Assembly (NCBI RefSeq): GCF_005280255.1
Contig: NZ_CP040018.1
Coordinates: 2,914,001 to 2,978,000, forward strand
Source of the DNA: Arthrobacter sp. 24S4-2
GTDB lineage: Bacteria; Actinomycetota; Actinomycetes; Actinomycetales; Micrococcaceae
Direction of reading: 5' to 3'
Length of the DNA stretch: 64,000 bases
Shown: piece after piece, positions 15,615 through 23,107 of the stretch
Position numbering within the stretch: the first letter of the stretch is position 1
Layout: every line of letters starts with the position of its first letter
Notes under the pieces: generated by a model
The model's input: only the letters and a program-made list of their open reading frames with translations
The model's database searches: none
What the model was told of the DNA's origin: nothing
Translations under genes and position numbers: made by a program

Positions 15615-16616
15615 GTGTCGATGACTTTGAGCCAGCTGCGGGCCTTCGCGCTTGTGGCCAGACTGGGGTCGCTTCACGCTGCCGCGGCGGCTCTGGCCGT
15701 CAGTGAGCCCGCAGTGTCCTCGGCCCTGGCTGCACTCCGGCGGGACCTCGGCGACCCCCTGTTTGTCCGTGCTGCCGGAGGCATTTCCCTGACGCCGGGC
15801 GGCCGGGCGCTGGCGGACTATGCCCAGGAAATCATCGGCCTGGCTGACCAGGCCCGGTGGGAAGTCTCCCACGCAACCACAGACGCGGGGCTGCTGAGGA
15901 TCGTCGCAACGGCTCCGTTCGCTGAACATGCGGCAGGACGGTTGCTTGACCTCTTCACCAAACGGGTCCCGGGCGCCTCCGTCGACGTCGTGGTGGAGTC
16001 CGCTGCCGACATAGCGTCGCTGCTCCTCGACCGCGCCTATGACATAGCCCTTGGAGCCCGACCGGCCCAGCCCGCCGGTACAAGTGCCGACGCCGGACTG
16101 GAGATGATCCCCTTCCTCCGGTACCAGCGTGTCTTTGTGGTGGCTGCGTCGCATCCCCTCGCCGGGCTGCACGGGCCGGTGCCGCTGGCCCGGCTGCTGG
16201 ACCGCCCGTGGTTCGCCGGGCCCTCCGGCATCCAGGCGGGGACGGATGAGGGACGGTGGCTGGCTTCGATGGGCGTGGCGCCCGAAGTGATCCGGCTCAG
16301 CAGCGAAACCGACGCGCTCGCTGCAGTCAGGGCGGGGGAGGGCCTGACTCTTGCTTTGGGCCACATCGTGCGGGCGGAACTCCAAACCGGAGTCCTTGCG
16401 CGTGTACCCGTGGTCGGAACCCCGGTGTCCGGCCTGTGGTGGGCCAGCATACTGGACCACGGCCGGACAACTTCGAAGGCGCGGGCATTGCAGCGCTTCG
16501 TCACCACGTCGGATGCAACTGCCGCGATGGTTGCCCCGGGCGGCTCGCGCGGGCTCGAACGACGGGGTTCCAAGGTTCACGTGGCTCTCTGGAGCGGTGG
16601 CGCGTCGCGCATTTGA
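15615..16616 (+). CDS. LysR-family regulator divergent from the cox operon
   Basis: A 333-residue LysR-type regulator. The N-terminal winged helix-turn-helix covers LSQLRAFALVARLGSLHAAA to ALAALRRDLGDPLFVR; the rest is a substrate-binding-like effector domain (LRIVATAPFAEHAAGRLLDLF, later GAGEGLTLALGH-like sequence). It is divergently transcribed from coxM with 113 bases between, the usual arrangement of an activator and its target. It starts with GTG; an ATG two codons later is equally possible. The last 40 residues are Arg/Gly-rich and beyond the fold. Control of CO oxidation genes is inferred from position; the effector is unknown. Confidence 0.88.
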   Translation: MSMTLSQLRAFALVARLGSLHAAAAALAVSEPAVSSALAALRRDLGDPLFVRAAGGISLTPGGRALADYAQEIIGLADQARWEVSHATTDAGLLRIVATAPFAEHAAGRLLDLFTKRVPGASVDVVVESAADIASLLLDRAYDIALGARPAQPAGTSADAGLEMIPFLRYQRVFVVAASHPLAGLHGPVPLARLLDRPWFAGPSGIQAGTDEGRWLASMGVAPEVIRLSSETDALAAVRAGEGLTLALGHIVRAELQTGVLARVPVVGTPVSGLWWASILDHGRTTSKARALQRFVTTSDATAAMVAPGGSRGLERRGSKVHVALWSGGASRI

Positions 16617-16759
16617 TGTATAGCCGACAGTGACGCACTGGCTCACACCGCCCCTATGCAGTCACGTAGGACTGGGGCAACATATGAAGTGTTCAAAGCT
16701 CGACGCGCCCGGATCCAGGGCGGAGCCGGGCGCCGACCTGCACGAGAGGACAGCTGAAT

Positions 16760-17191
16760 ATGACCACCAGACTCAATCCCTACCTGGGCTTCAAGGACAA
16801 CGCGCGGGAGGCCATGACCTTCTACCAGACGGTTTTTGGCGGCGAACTGGCGCTCAGCACATTCGGCGAATTCCAAGCCAGTGAGGACCCTGCGGAGAAG
16901 GAAAAGATCATGCACGGCATGCTCACCACGGACTCCGGCCTGGTGCTTATGGGTGCCGATACACCGAACAGCATGAGCTACACGCCCGGCGACAACTACT
17001 CCGTGTCCCTTAGCGGCGAGGATGAGGGCGAACTCCGGGGGTTCTGGGAGAAGCTGTCCGGCAGCGGGACCGTGACTGTGCCGCTGGAACGGGCCCCCTG
17101 GGGCGACACCTTCGGCATGTGCACCGACGGCTTCGGGGTAGCGTGGCTGGTGAATATCGCCGGAGCCCAGCAGCAGGAAGCCCAGCCGTAA
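16760..17191 (+). CDS. VOC-family protein, PhnB-like
   Basis: A 143-residue protein of the vicinal-oxygen-chelate (glyoxalase/bleomycin) superfamily. LNPYLGFKDNAREAMTFYQ and VFGGEL open the first beta-alpha-beta module, and APWGDTFGMCTDGFGVAWLVNI closes the second, as in PhnB-like proteins. Metal ligands are not obvious. Members of this subgroup are widely distributed and mostly uncharacterised; no substrate can be named. The gene stands alone, 143 bases after lysR, and is followed by a strong inverted repeat that may end its transcript. Confidence 0.82.
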   Translation: MTTRLNPYLGFKDNAREAMTFYQTVFGGELALSTFGEFQASEDPAEKEKIMHGMLTTDSGLVLMGADTPNSMSYTPGDNYSVSLSGEDEGELRGFWEKLSGSGTVTVPLERAPWGDTFGMCTDGFGVAWLVNIAGAQQQEAQP

Positions 17192-17197
17192 GGGACC

Positions 17198-17237
17198 GTT
17201 CAGCGCCTACTTCCTGGCGATGGAGTAGGCGTTGAAC
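17198..17237 (+). terminator. 14-bp stem-loop after the VOC gene
   Basis: GTTCAGCGCCTACT (17198-17211) pairs with AGTAGGCGTTGAAC (17224-17237), fully in RNA with one G-U pair and a 12-base loop. No U-run follows, so intrinsic termination is uncertain. On the minus strand the same bases read as a protein-like end (DPFNAYSIARK then stop at 17208), so a gene relic is the alternative. The remaining bases up to 17411 hold nothing else that I can support. Confidence 0.5.
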
Positions 17238-17411
17238 GGATCCTCCTTTGCAAGCTGCGGGCAGCCGTGACTTTCGACCCTACGGGGGCGGCCGGAACAA
17301 GCGGAAGCTAGTGCTTACATCGCGAATGCGCATTCCAGCGCGTTGCCGTTCACACGCCTGCCGTCGCCCTGACACAGCCCGCTTCCGGACGGCAACAGGG
17401 ACAGGGGCATC

Positions 17412-18794
17412 ATGAAAGACGGACACCCACGCCTACGCTTCCTCGGAGCCACGGACAGTGTTACGGGTTCCAGGTACCTGGTTGAAGCAGGCGGGAAACG
17501 CATCCTCGTGGATTGCGGGCTCTTCCAGGGCTACAAGATCCTCCGCGACCGCAACCGGATCCCTTTCCCCGTCCCTCCGCACTCCATTGACGCGGTCCTG
17601 CTGACCCACGCCCACTTGGACCACACCGGCTATGTCCCGGCCCTGGTCCGCGACGGCTTCGGCGGGCCTGTGTATGCCACAGACGGAACCACCGAGCTAT
17701 GCACCCTGTTGCTCCCGGACAGTGGGCACCTCCAGGAGGAGGAAGCCAAATACGCCCACGAAAGTGGAATGTCGAGGCACACCCCGCCGATTCCGCTCTA
17801 CACTGCCGCAGACGCGGTCAGATCGCTCGACAGTTTCCGGGAACAGGGCTTCGACACCCCGCTCAATTTGGGAGGGGGTATCACCGGCACATTCATTCCG
17901 GCCGGCCACATACTGGGCGCTGCCCAGATCCGGCTGGACGTGGGACAACATTCCGTGCACTTCACAGGCGACCTCGGCCGCAACGACGATCCCTTGATGT
18001 TTCCGCCCCGGGGACTTGGTGCCGCTGACATTCTCGTCACCGAATCCACCTACGGAAACCGCAAGCACTCGAGCCTGGATCCGGCGCTGCAGCTGGGCGA
18101 GATCATCTCACGTGTGGCGAAGAATAACGGCGTGATCATGATCGCCGCGTTCGCCGTGGGGCGGGCGGAGACACTGATGCTGCATCTTTCCCGCCTCCGC
18201 AGCAAAAACGCGATTCCGGACATCCCCGTGTACCTGAACAGCCCCATGGCCATTGATGCATCCGGGATGTACCAGCGACACCCAGATGAACACCGGCTGA
18301 AGCAGCGCGAGTACGAGGACATGTACAAAGTGGCCAAGATGACCCGGACGGTGGACGATTCGAAGTTGCTCAACCTCCGCGGCGGGCCCATGGTGATCAT
18401 TTCGGCCAGCGGCATGCTAACCGGCGGCCGGATTCTGCACCACATTGCCGCATACGGATCCGATCCGAAGAACGCCATCATCCTTAGCGGCTACCAAGCG
18501 GGCGGAACCCGCGGTGCCGCGCTCGCCGCCGGCCAGCGGCAGCTCCGCATCTATGGGGAGGACGTCCGCATCCGAGCCGAAGTGATCCAGATGGAAAGTC
18601 TTTCCGCCCATGCGGACTCCGACGGGCTCATCGAATGGATGAAGGCGGCCGAGCGGGAACCCCGGATGACATACATCACCCATGGGGAACCGGATGCGTC
18701 CGATGCCCTCCGGGCCCGGATTAAGCGGGAACTCGGCTGGCGGGTGCGTGTTCCCGAACACCTTGAAAGCATCTCAATTGAGGATCCTCGATGA
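17412..18794 (+). CDS. Metallo-beta-lactamase/beta-CASP nuclease
   Basis: A 460-residue zinc-dependent nuclease of the CPSF73/YSH1-like beta-CASP group. The zinc motif HAHLDHTG is at about 66-73, the HILGAAQI histidine and the TGDLGRNDDP aspartate follow, FAVGRAETLM marks the beta-CASP insert, and SLSAHAD near 398-404 and YITHGEP close the active site. Bacterial members are RNA exo/endonucleases, though few are characterised. The TGA stop overlaps the next ATG in ATGA, so it is translated together with the erythromycin-esterase-like gene. In other actinobacteria relatives of both, and of Usp proteins, occur in hypoxia or dormancy gene sets. Confidence 0.9.
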   Translation: MKDGHPRLRFLGATDSVTGSRYLVEAGGKRILVDCGLFQGYKILRDRNRIPFPVPPHSIDAVLLTHAHLDHTGYVPALVRDGFGGPVYATDGTTELCTLLLPDSGHLQEEEAKYAHESGMSRHTPPIPLYTAADAVRSLDSFREQGFDTPLNLGGGITGTFIPAGHILGAAQIRLDVGQHSVHFTGDLGRNDDPLMFPPRGLGAADILVTESTYGNRKHSSLDPALQLGEIISRVAKNNGVIMIAAFAVGRAETLMLHLSRLRSKNAIPDIPVYLNSPMAIDASGMYQRHPDEHRLKQREYEDMYKVAKMTRTVDDSKLLNLRGGPMVIISASGMLTGGRILHHIAAYGSDPKNAIILSGYQAGGTRGAALAAGQRQLRIYGEDVRIRAEVIQMESLSAHADSDGLIEWMKAAEREPRMTYITHGEPDASDALRARIKRELGWRVRVPEHLESISIEDPR

Positions 18795-20122
18795 ACACCG
18801 GACACCGTGCCGTCCTCAGCATGCTGGACGAGATCCGCTCCCTGGCCCGGCCCCTCAGCGGATTCGGGAACCTTGACGGGCTGGTCCACAGGGCGGGAGC
18901 AGGCCGCTTCGTGGCCATCGGTGAAGCGTCCCACGGCACCCACGAGTACTACACCGCGCGTTCCCGGCTGAGCATGCGGCTGATCGAGGAACAGGGCTAC
19001 AGCTGGATCGGAGTGGAAGGCGACTGGCCGGACTGCTGGCGGATCAACCGCTGGGTCCGGGGACAAAGCGGGCAGGACACGGGGGTCCACGCCATGCTCG
19101 CCGGGTTCGGGCGTTGGCCCACCTGGATGTGGGCCAACGAGGAGGTGGCCGGATTCCTCGATTGGTTGCGCGGTTGGAACCTGGAGCGCTCCACGGAGGA
19201 ACGCGTGGGCTTCTACGGGTTGGACGTCTACTCGCTCTGGGACTCCCTGCGGGAGATCATCGGCTGGCTCCGGGAAAACGAGCCCGATGCCGTTCCAGCG
19301 GCCATGCGGGCATGGCAATGTTTCCTTCCGCATCACGAGGACCCGCACGAGTACGCCTGGCGCACCCGGCTGGTCCCTGAATCGTGCGAAGCGGATGTGG
19401 TGGCGCTGCTGTCCGAGGTGCGCAACCGGGCACTTGCTCCTCGCGACCACGAACCGCGCACTGAAAGCGACGAGGCATTCGACGCGGTGCAGAACGCCAT
19501 GGTTGCCGCAAACGCCGAGCTCTATTACCGCATCATGGTGCGGGGGAACCGCGAGTCCTGGAACATCCGGGACCATCACATGGCGGACACGGTTGACCGC
19601 TTGAGCGAACACCTGGGCCCCGGCTCCAAGGGCATCATCTGGGAACACAACACCCATGTGGGCGACGCGCGGGCCACCGACATGGCACGGGACGGCCTCG
19701 TGAACGTTGGCCAGCTGCTCCGGGAGCGCCACGGGGCTGAGGGCGTGACTCTGATCGGTTTCGGATCACACCGGGGAACCGTGATCGCCGCGGACTCGTG
19801 GGGATCCCCCGAGCGGGTCCTGCCGATGCCGGAAGCCCGTGTCGGCACTCACGAGGACCTGTTGCACCGGGCCCTAGGAGCTCCGGCGTTGTTGGAATTC
19901 GGCAAGGACAGGTCCGGGCCCTGGCTGTCAGCCTGGCTGGGGCACCGGGCCATCGGAGTTGTCTACCAGCCGGCCAGCGAATACGGAAACTACGTTCCGA
20001 CCCGGATGGGAGGGCGCTACGACGCCCTGATCTGGCTGGAACAGACCTCGGCGCTGCGTCCGCTCCATCACGAGGCTCCGCCGCGCGAGCCGGAGTTCGA
20101 AACGGAACCCACCGGCTTCTGA
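18791..20122 (+). CDS. Erythromycin-esterase-family protein
   Basis: A 443-residue member of the erythromycin esterase (EreA/ChaN-like) superfamily. GEASHGTHEYYTARSRLSMRLI carries the conserved E-x2-H-G-x2-E-like histidine/glutamate set, VEGDWPDCWRINRWVR and IIWEHNTHVGDARATDM supply the other catalytic histidine, and IGFGSHRGTVIAADSW lies near the pocket. Most family members outside resistance plasmids are stress-regulated proteins with unknown substrate, so antibiotic hydrolysis should not be assumed. Its start overlaps the beta-CASP gene, and a Usp gene follows 375 bases later. Confidence 0.88.
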   Translation: MNTGHRAVLSMLDEIRSLARPLSGFGNLDGLVHRAGAGRFVAIGEASHGTHEYYTARSRLSMRLIEEQGYSWIGVEGDWPDCWRINRWVRGQSGQDTGVHAMLAGFGRWPTWMWANEEVAGFLDWLRGWNLERSTEERVGFYGLDVYSLWDSLREIIGWLRENEPDAVPAAMRAWQCFLPHHEDPHEYAWRTRLVPESCEADVVALLSEVRNRALAPRDHEPRTESDEAFDAVQNAMVAANAELYYRIMVRGNRESWNIRDHHMADTVDRLSEHLGPGSKGIIWEHNTHVGDARATDMARDGLVNVGQLLRERHGAEGVTLIGFGSHRGTVIAADSWGSPERVLPMPEARVGTHEDLLHRALGAPALLEFGKDRSGPWLSAWLGHRAIGVVYQPASEYGNYVPTRMGGRYDALIWLEQTSALRPLHHEAPPREPEFETEPTGF

Positions 20123-20497
20123 CATACCACTTGACGGGCTTACGTTGCCTACCGGCGGCGTAGCTAAGCGCTCGCCGTCCGCAGCCGATGCCCGGCGTTG
20201 TTCGTCCATTGAGCCCGTCCGATCGAACATAGCAGCAGCAAGGCTCCCGACACCGCGACGGCGGGTTGCAGGGCTCGCGGCCTGGCCACAGGAACCACCG
20301 CAAGAGGAACGCCTTGGCCGTTCAGGGGTGGCTATGCCCGGCCGGTTGTCGTCCGTGGGCCCGACGCTACGCCGGCACGGCGCCGGGTGAGGGGCTTAAG
20401 GCCCTAACCTCCGCCTCTGCCCCCGGAGCACACTAAAAGGTGTCAGCGGCCATCGGCGTGCTGATCCGAAAACGCGTGGAGAAGAGCAGGATTCAGA
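20123..20497. other. Intergenic region upstream of the usp gene
   Basis: A 375-base gap with no reading frame that looks like a gene. It contains one candidate regulatory palindrome (20391-20404, listed separately) and a G/C palindrome TGGGCCCGA around 20356. No promoter elements stand out. Confidence 0.6.
20391..20404. promoter_or_regulatory. DosR/DevR-like palindrome before usp
   Basis: GGGGCTTAAGGCCC fits the core pattern GGGNC-N4-GNCCC and differs from the mycobacterial DosR core GGGACTTTNGTCCC at three defined positions. It lies 94 bases before a universal stress protein gene, a classic DosR target type. No dosR or dosS gene is in the window. Confidence 0.4.
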
Positions 20498-21367
20498 ATG
20501 AGCAAACCAATCGTCGTCGGCATCAACGGCTCCACCGGCAGTGAGGCCGCAATGTCTTGGTCGCTTCACCGGGCGGCCAAGCTCAAGCTTCCGGTCATCG
20601 CCGTCCATGCGGTGGACGACCGCTGGATGTCACCGGACTTCCAGTATCACGAACTGATCAGGGAATCCGGCATGGAGCTGCTGAGGCAGGTGCAGGAAGA
20701 TGCCGCCAAGAAGGAACCCGATGTTACCGTCGACGTGCAGTTGCGGCACGGCAGCGCCGGGTCCGCCCTCAAGGCAATGTCCCTTGAGGCTTCAATGGTG
20801 GTCATCGGATCGCACCACCGCCATTGGGCCGACGGAGGGCCCATGACGGACCGGGCTCTTCAGGTCGTTACCGCGTCGGACAGCCCGGTGGCAGTTATTC
20901 CGCAAGATCAGGCGCCGCAGGGGCTCGGCGTTGTGGTCGGCGTTGACGGCTCGGAAGAGTCCCTGCAGGCCGTTGCTTTCGCCGCGGCAGAAGCTGACCG
21001 CGAAGGGGACGAGCTGACTGCCCTGCTGGCTTTCCGGCGCCCCGCCCGCTGGGTCCAGAGCGGGATGCCTGCCAGCGGCCTGGCTGAAGTCATTGAGGAA
21101 GAGGACAAGATCGTACTCGCCGAATCGGTCGCCGGGCTGCGGGACAAGTACCCGGACTTAGTAGTGAATCAGCGGCTCGACAAAGACACCGATCCGGCCA
21201 AGGCCCTCGTGGAGGCCGCCGCGAACGCGCGGCTTCTGGTCATCGGCAGCCGCGGACGCGGGGGATTCAGCAGGCTCCTGCTCGGCTCCACGGCTCACGC
21301 GGTCCTGCTGCGCGTTCCGTGCCCCACCGTGGTCACCAGGGTGCACAAGGTCACGCACGAGGAATAG
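20498..21367 (+). CDS. Universal stress protein, two tandem UspA domains
   Basis: A 289-residue protein made of two UspA folds. The first begins IVVGINGSTGSEAAMSWSL, the second VVVGVDGSEESLQAVAFA at about residue 147. The second ends with the ATP-binding pattern G-x2-G-x9-G-S/T: VIGSRGRGGFSRLLLGSTAH. Domain 1 has VIGSHHRHWADGG at the equivalent place and is degenerate, so ATP binding is expected mainly in domain 2. Such tandem Usp proteins are induced in hypoxia or stationary phase in actinobacteria. An AGAAG-containing ribosome site precedes the ATG, and a strong terminator follows. Confidence 0.93.
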   Translation: MSKPIVVGINGSTGSEAAMSWSLHRAAKLKLPVIAVHAVDDRWMSPDFQYHELIRESGMELLRQVQEDAAKKEPDVTVDVQLRHGSAGSALKAMSLEASMVVIGSHHRHWADGGPMTDRALQVVTASDSPVAVIPQDQAPQGLGVVVGVDGSEESLQAVAFAAAEADREGDELTALLAFRRPARWVQSGMPASGLAEVIEEEDKIVLAESVAGLRDKYPDLVVNQRLDKDTDPAKALVEAAANARLLVIGSRGRGGFSRLLLGSTAHAVLLRVPCPTVVTRVHKVTHEE

Positions 21368-21389
21368 CAGACACCATCCGGTGGACACG

Positions 21390-21420
21390 AATAGGCCCCT
21401 TCCGCGGAGGGGGTCCTATT
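21390..21420 (+). terminator. Terminator hairpin after usp
   Basis: AATAGGCCCCTTCC pairs with GGAGGGGGTCCTATT around a tiny GC loop, leaving one bulged base. It starts 22 bases after the usp stop. The right arm ends in TATT followed by TGGG, so the U tail is short. Confidence 0.7.
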
Positions 21421-21544
21421 TGGGTCCGGGACCAATTGCCGTACTTCAGTGCTGCCCTTGAAGCGCTAAAATCCACTTGGGTGGGACTGTGTTCCGCCCG
21501 TCCAGGACGCACCCAGGAACATCCCAACCGGCATCCGCTGTCCC

Positions 21545-21685
21545 ATGAACGACCGCGACCCTATCCAAAACTGGATCGCTGGCCGGATGGTGCTTTTGGG
21601 CGACGCCGCCCACCCGATGCTCCGGGACGGCAGCCGAGAAGGTCCCCGCTCTGTAGGCTCCGGAACGGCGCCGGAATCCCCTTGA
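21545..21685 (+). pseudogene. Relic of an FAD-dependent aromatic monooxygenase
   Basis: A 46-codon open frame contains NDRDPIQNWIAGRMVLLGDAAHPML. The pair DRDP and GDAAHP, with this spacing, is the second FAD-binding motif of class A flavin hydroxylases such as 3-hydroxybenzoate 6-hydroxylase and salicylate hydroxylase. In intact proteins the sequence continues into the conserved G-x-G-A-N/C helix; here it turns into unrelated residues and stops. No N-terminal GxGxxG domain exists upstream. It is a short remnant of a lost aromatic-degradation gene in a 300-base stretch that otherwise holds nothing. Confidence 0.7.
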
Positions 21686-21716
21686 GGCAGGCTGCACGCG
21701 ATGCGAGGATTGAAAC

Positions 21717-22400
21717 GTGCAGCCCCTCATGGATTTCTTCGCCCACTACTGGTGGTTGGTGTTCCCCCTCAGCGGGATGGCCGGAGGGTGGTTGCGCGCT
21801 TTGTCGAAAGCCAGTGAGCGCCGGCACCGGCGCAAGGTGGAGCTGTACAAACTCAAGCACCAGGCCGTCCGCGCTGAAGAGGCAACCGCGGCGGAGGTCC
21901 AGCTGCTGATGGCCACGCATTCGGACATCAACAAACGCTGGCTGGACTACGAACTGGACGTCGGCAAGCTCATTGACTACCCCGTCATGACTGACGTCCG
22001 CGAACCACTTACTGTCGCCTTCCTGCGCGCCAAAAGGGAAGCGGACGGACTCCGGCCGGCTGCGCCGGCGGACATCACCAGCAAGGCGCGGATGGACGAG
22101 TACCGGGTAGCCGTGAACAGTTTCCAGATCGCCTTCGACGTCGCCGAGCGGGAGGCGCAGCGCATCAAGGACCGCAACTTCTCCGGACCGGAACGCGAAC
22201 GCCTGGCGAGGGCACGGAAGCTGCTGCGGATCGCCGAAGACGAAGCGGCAACTCCGGCGGAACGGCAGACGGCCTATAAGAGGGCACGCCGGGAGCTGGA
22301 GGGCCTGATCGTCCTGCCGCAGGCGACCATTGCGGCACTGGAAGGAAAGGTGGCACCAGTGCTCGACGCCGGACAGGCCAACGACATCCCGCAGCACTGA
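21717..22400 (+). CDS. Unknown membrane-anchored charged helical protein
   Basis: A 227-residue protein that I do not recognise. One hydrophobic segment lies near the N-terminus (about 7-27, HYWWLVFPLSGMAGGWLRAL); the rest is highly charged, Glu/Arg/Lys/Ala-rich and probably long helices or coiled coil (for example KHQAVRAEEATAAEV and RELEGL). It should sit in the membrane with a cytoplasmic helical body. Starts with GTG; an ATG four codons later is possible. A HAD-like gene follows 42 bases downstream, probably in the same transcript. No function is assigned. Confidence 0.75.
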   Translation: MQPLMDFFAHYWWLVFPLSGMAGGWLRALSKASERRHRRKVELYKLKHQAVRAEEATAAEVQLLMATHSDINKRWLDYELDVGKLIDYPVMTDVREPLTVAFLRAKREADGLRPAAPADITSKARMDEYRVAVNSFQIAFDVAEREAQRIKDRNFSGPERERLARARKLLRIAEDEAATPAERQTAYKRARRELEGLIVLPQATIAALEGKVAPVLDAGQANDIPQH

Positions 22401-22442
22401 GAATCCAGCACTGAGATTTCTGCACCAGGAGGAAACGGCACC

Positions 22443-22937
22443 GTGAGGAATGTCTCCCTGTACCTGGATGTGGACGGCGTGATCTGCCCATTCGGGGCAA
22501 CAGGCGTTACCGATTGGGGGAGCCGATGGCAGATCTCCGACGCGGGACTCCTGGAAGTTACGTACGCCCGCGAGCTCGTCGAGTCCCTCAACGATCTATC
22601 CAGCACCCCGGGGCTCCGATGCGTCTGGCTCACCAGCTGGGAAGAGATGGCACCGGAATACCTGTGCCCGGCGATTGGCCTCGCAGGGCGGGAATGGCCG
22701 GTCCTGGCCAGTAACGGACTGGGCGGCGGCGAAAACTGGTGGAAATTGCAGGCACTCCAGAAGGACATCGAGGCATCGGCGCCTGACCGCGCCGTGTGGA
22801 TTGATGACCAGCTCGAATTTGAAGCCGGGGCCAGCGCCTGGGCCTCCATTTTGGGAACGCGGATGCTGCTGATTTCGCCGCATCCCAGGCACGGAATGTC
22901 CAGGGCCGAGCTGGACGCCGTGCGCGCTTTCCTCTGA
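22443..22937 (+). CDS. HAD-like protein
   Basis: A 164-residue protein with a HAD-type first motif: YLDVDGVICPFG places nucleophile D9 and D11. VWLTSWEE is a plausible motif II, and AVWIDDQLEFEAG supplies the motif IV aspartates. It is shorter than classic HAD phosphatases and lacks a large cap, like several actinobacterial hypothetical HAD proteins. Phosphatase activity is likely but the substrate is unknown. A strong AGGAGG precedes the GTG start. It follows the unknown membrane protein and may be co-transcribed with it. Confidence 0.78.
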   Translation: MRNVSLYLDVDGVICPFGATGVTDWGSRWQISDAGLLEVTYARELVESLNDLSSTPGLRCVWLTSWEEMAPEYLCPAIGLAGREWPVLASNGLGGGENWWKLQALQKDIEASAPDRAVWIDDQLEFEAGASAWASILGTRMLLISPHPRHGMSRAELDAVRAFL

Positions 22938-23107
22938 CCCCGCGGTGTTTTGTCCTTCAGGCGTTGACGCGTACGATCGTTAGGGTTTCAAGCCTCTTCC
23001 GAAAAACACCGCATGAAGTTCCAGCAAACACCTGGGACAGTCCTGCGTGCGGCCGGGGCACGGGGAAGTGGAACTGCTGACCGTCGACTCTGCAGATTGG
23101 GCAACAG

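Noticed and set aside
18791..20122. Macrolide resistance gene.
   Set aside because: The fold is of the erythromycin esterase family, but chromosomal members beside stress genes usually do not confer resistance; the name should not be taken as function.
20145..20390. An 81-codon frame in the gap before usp.
   Set aside because: Low-complexity Arg/Pro/Ala translation with no ribosome site; typical of random frames in G/C-rich DNA.
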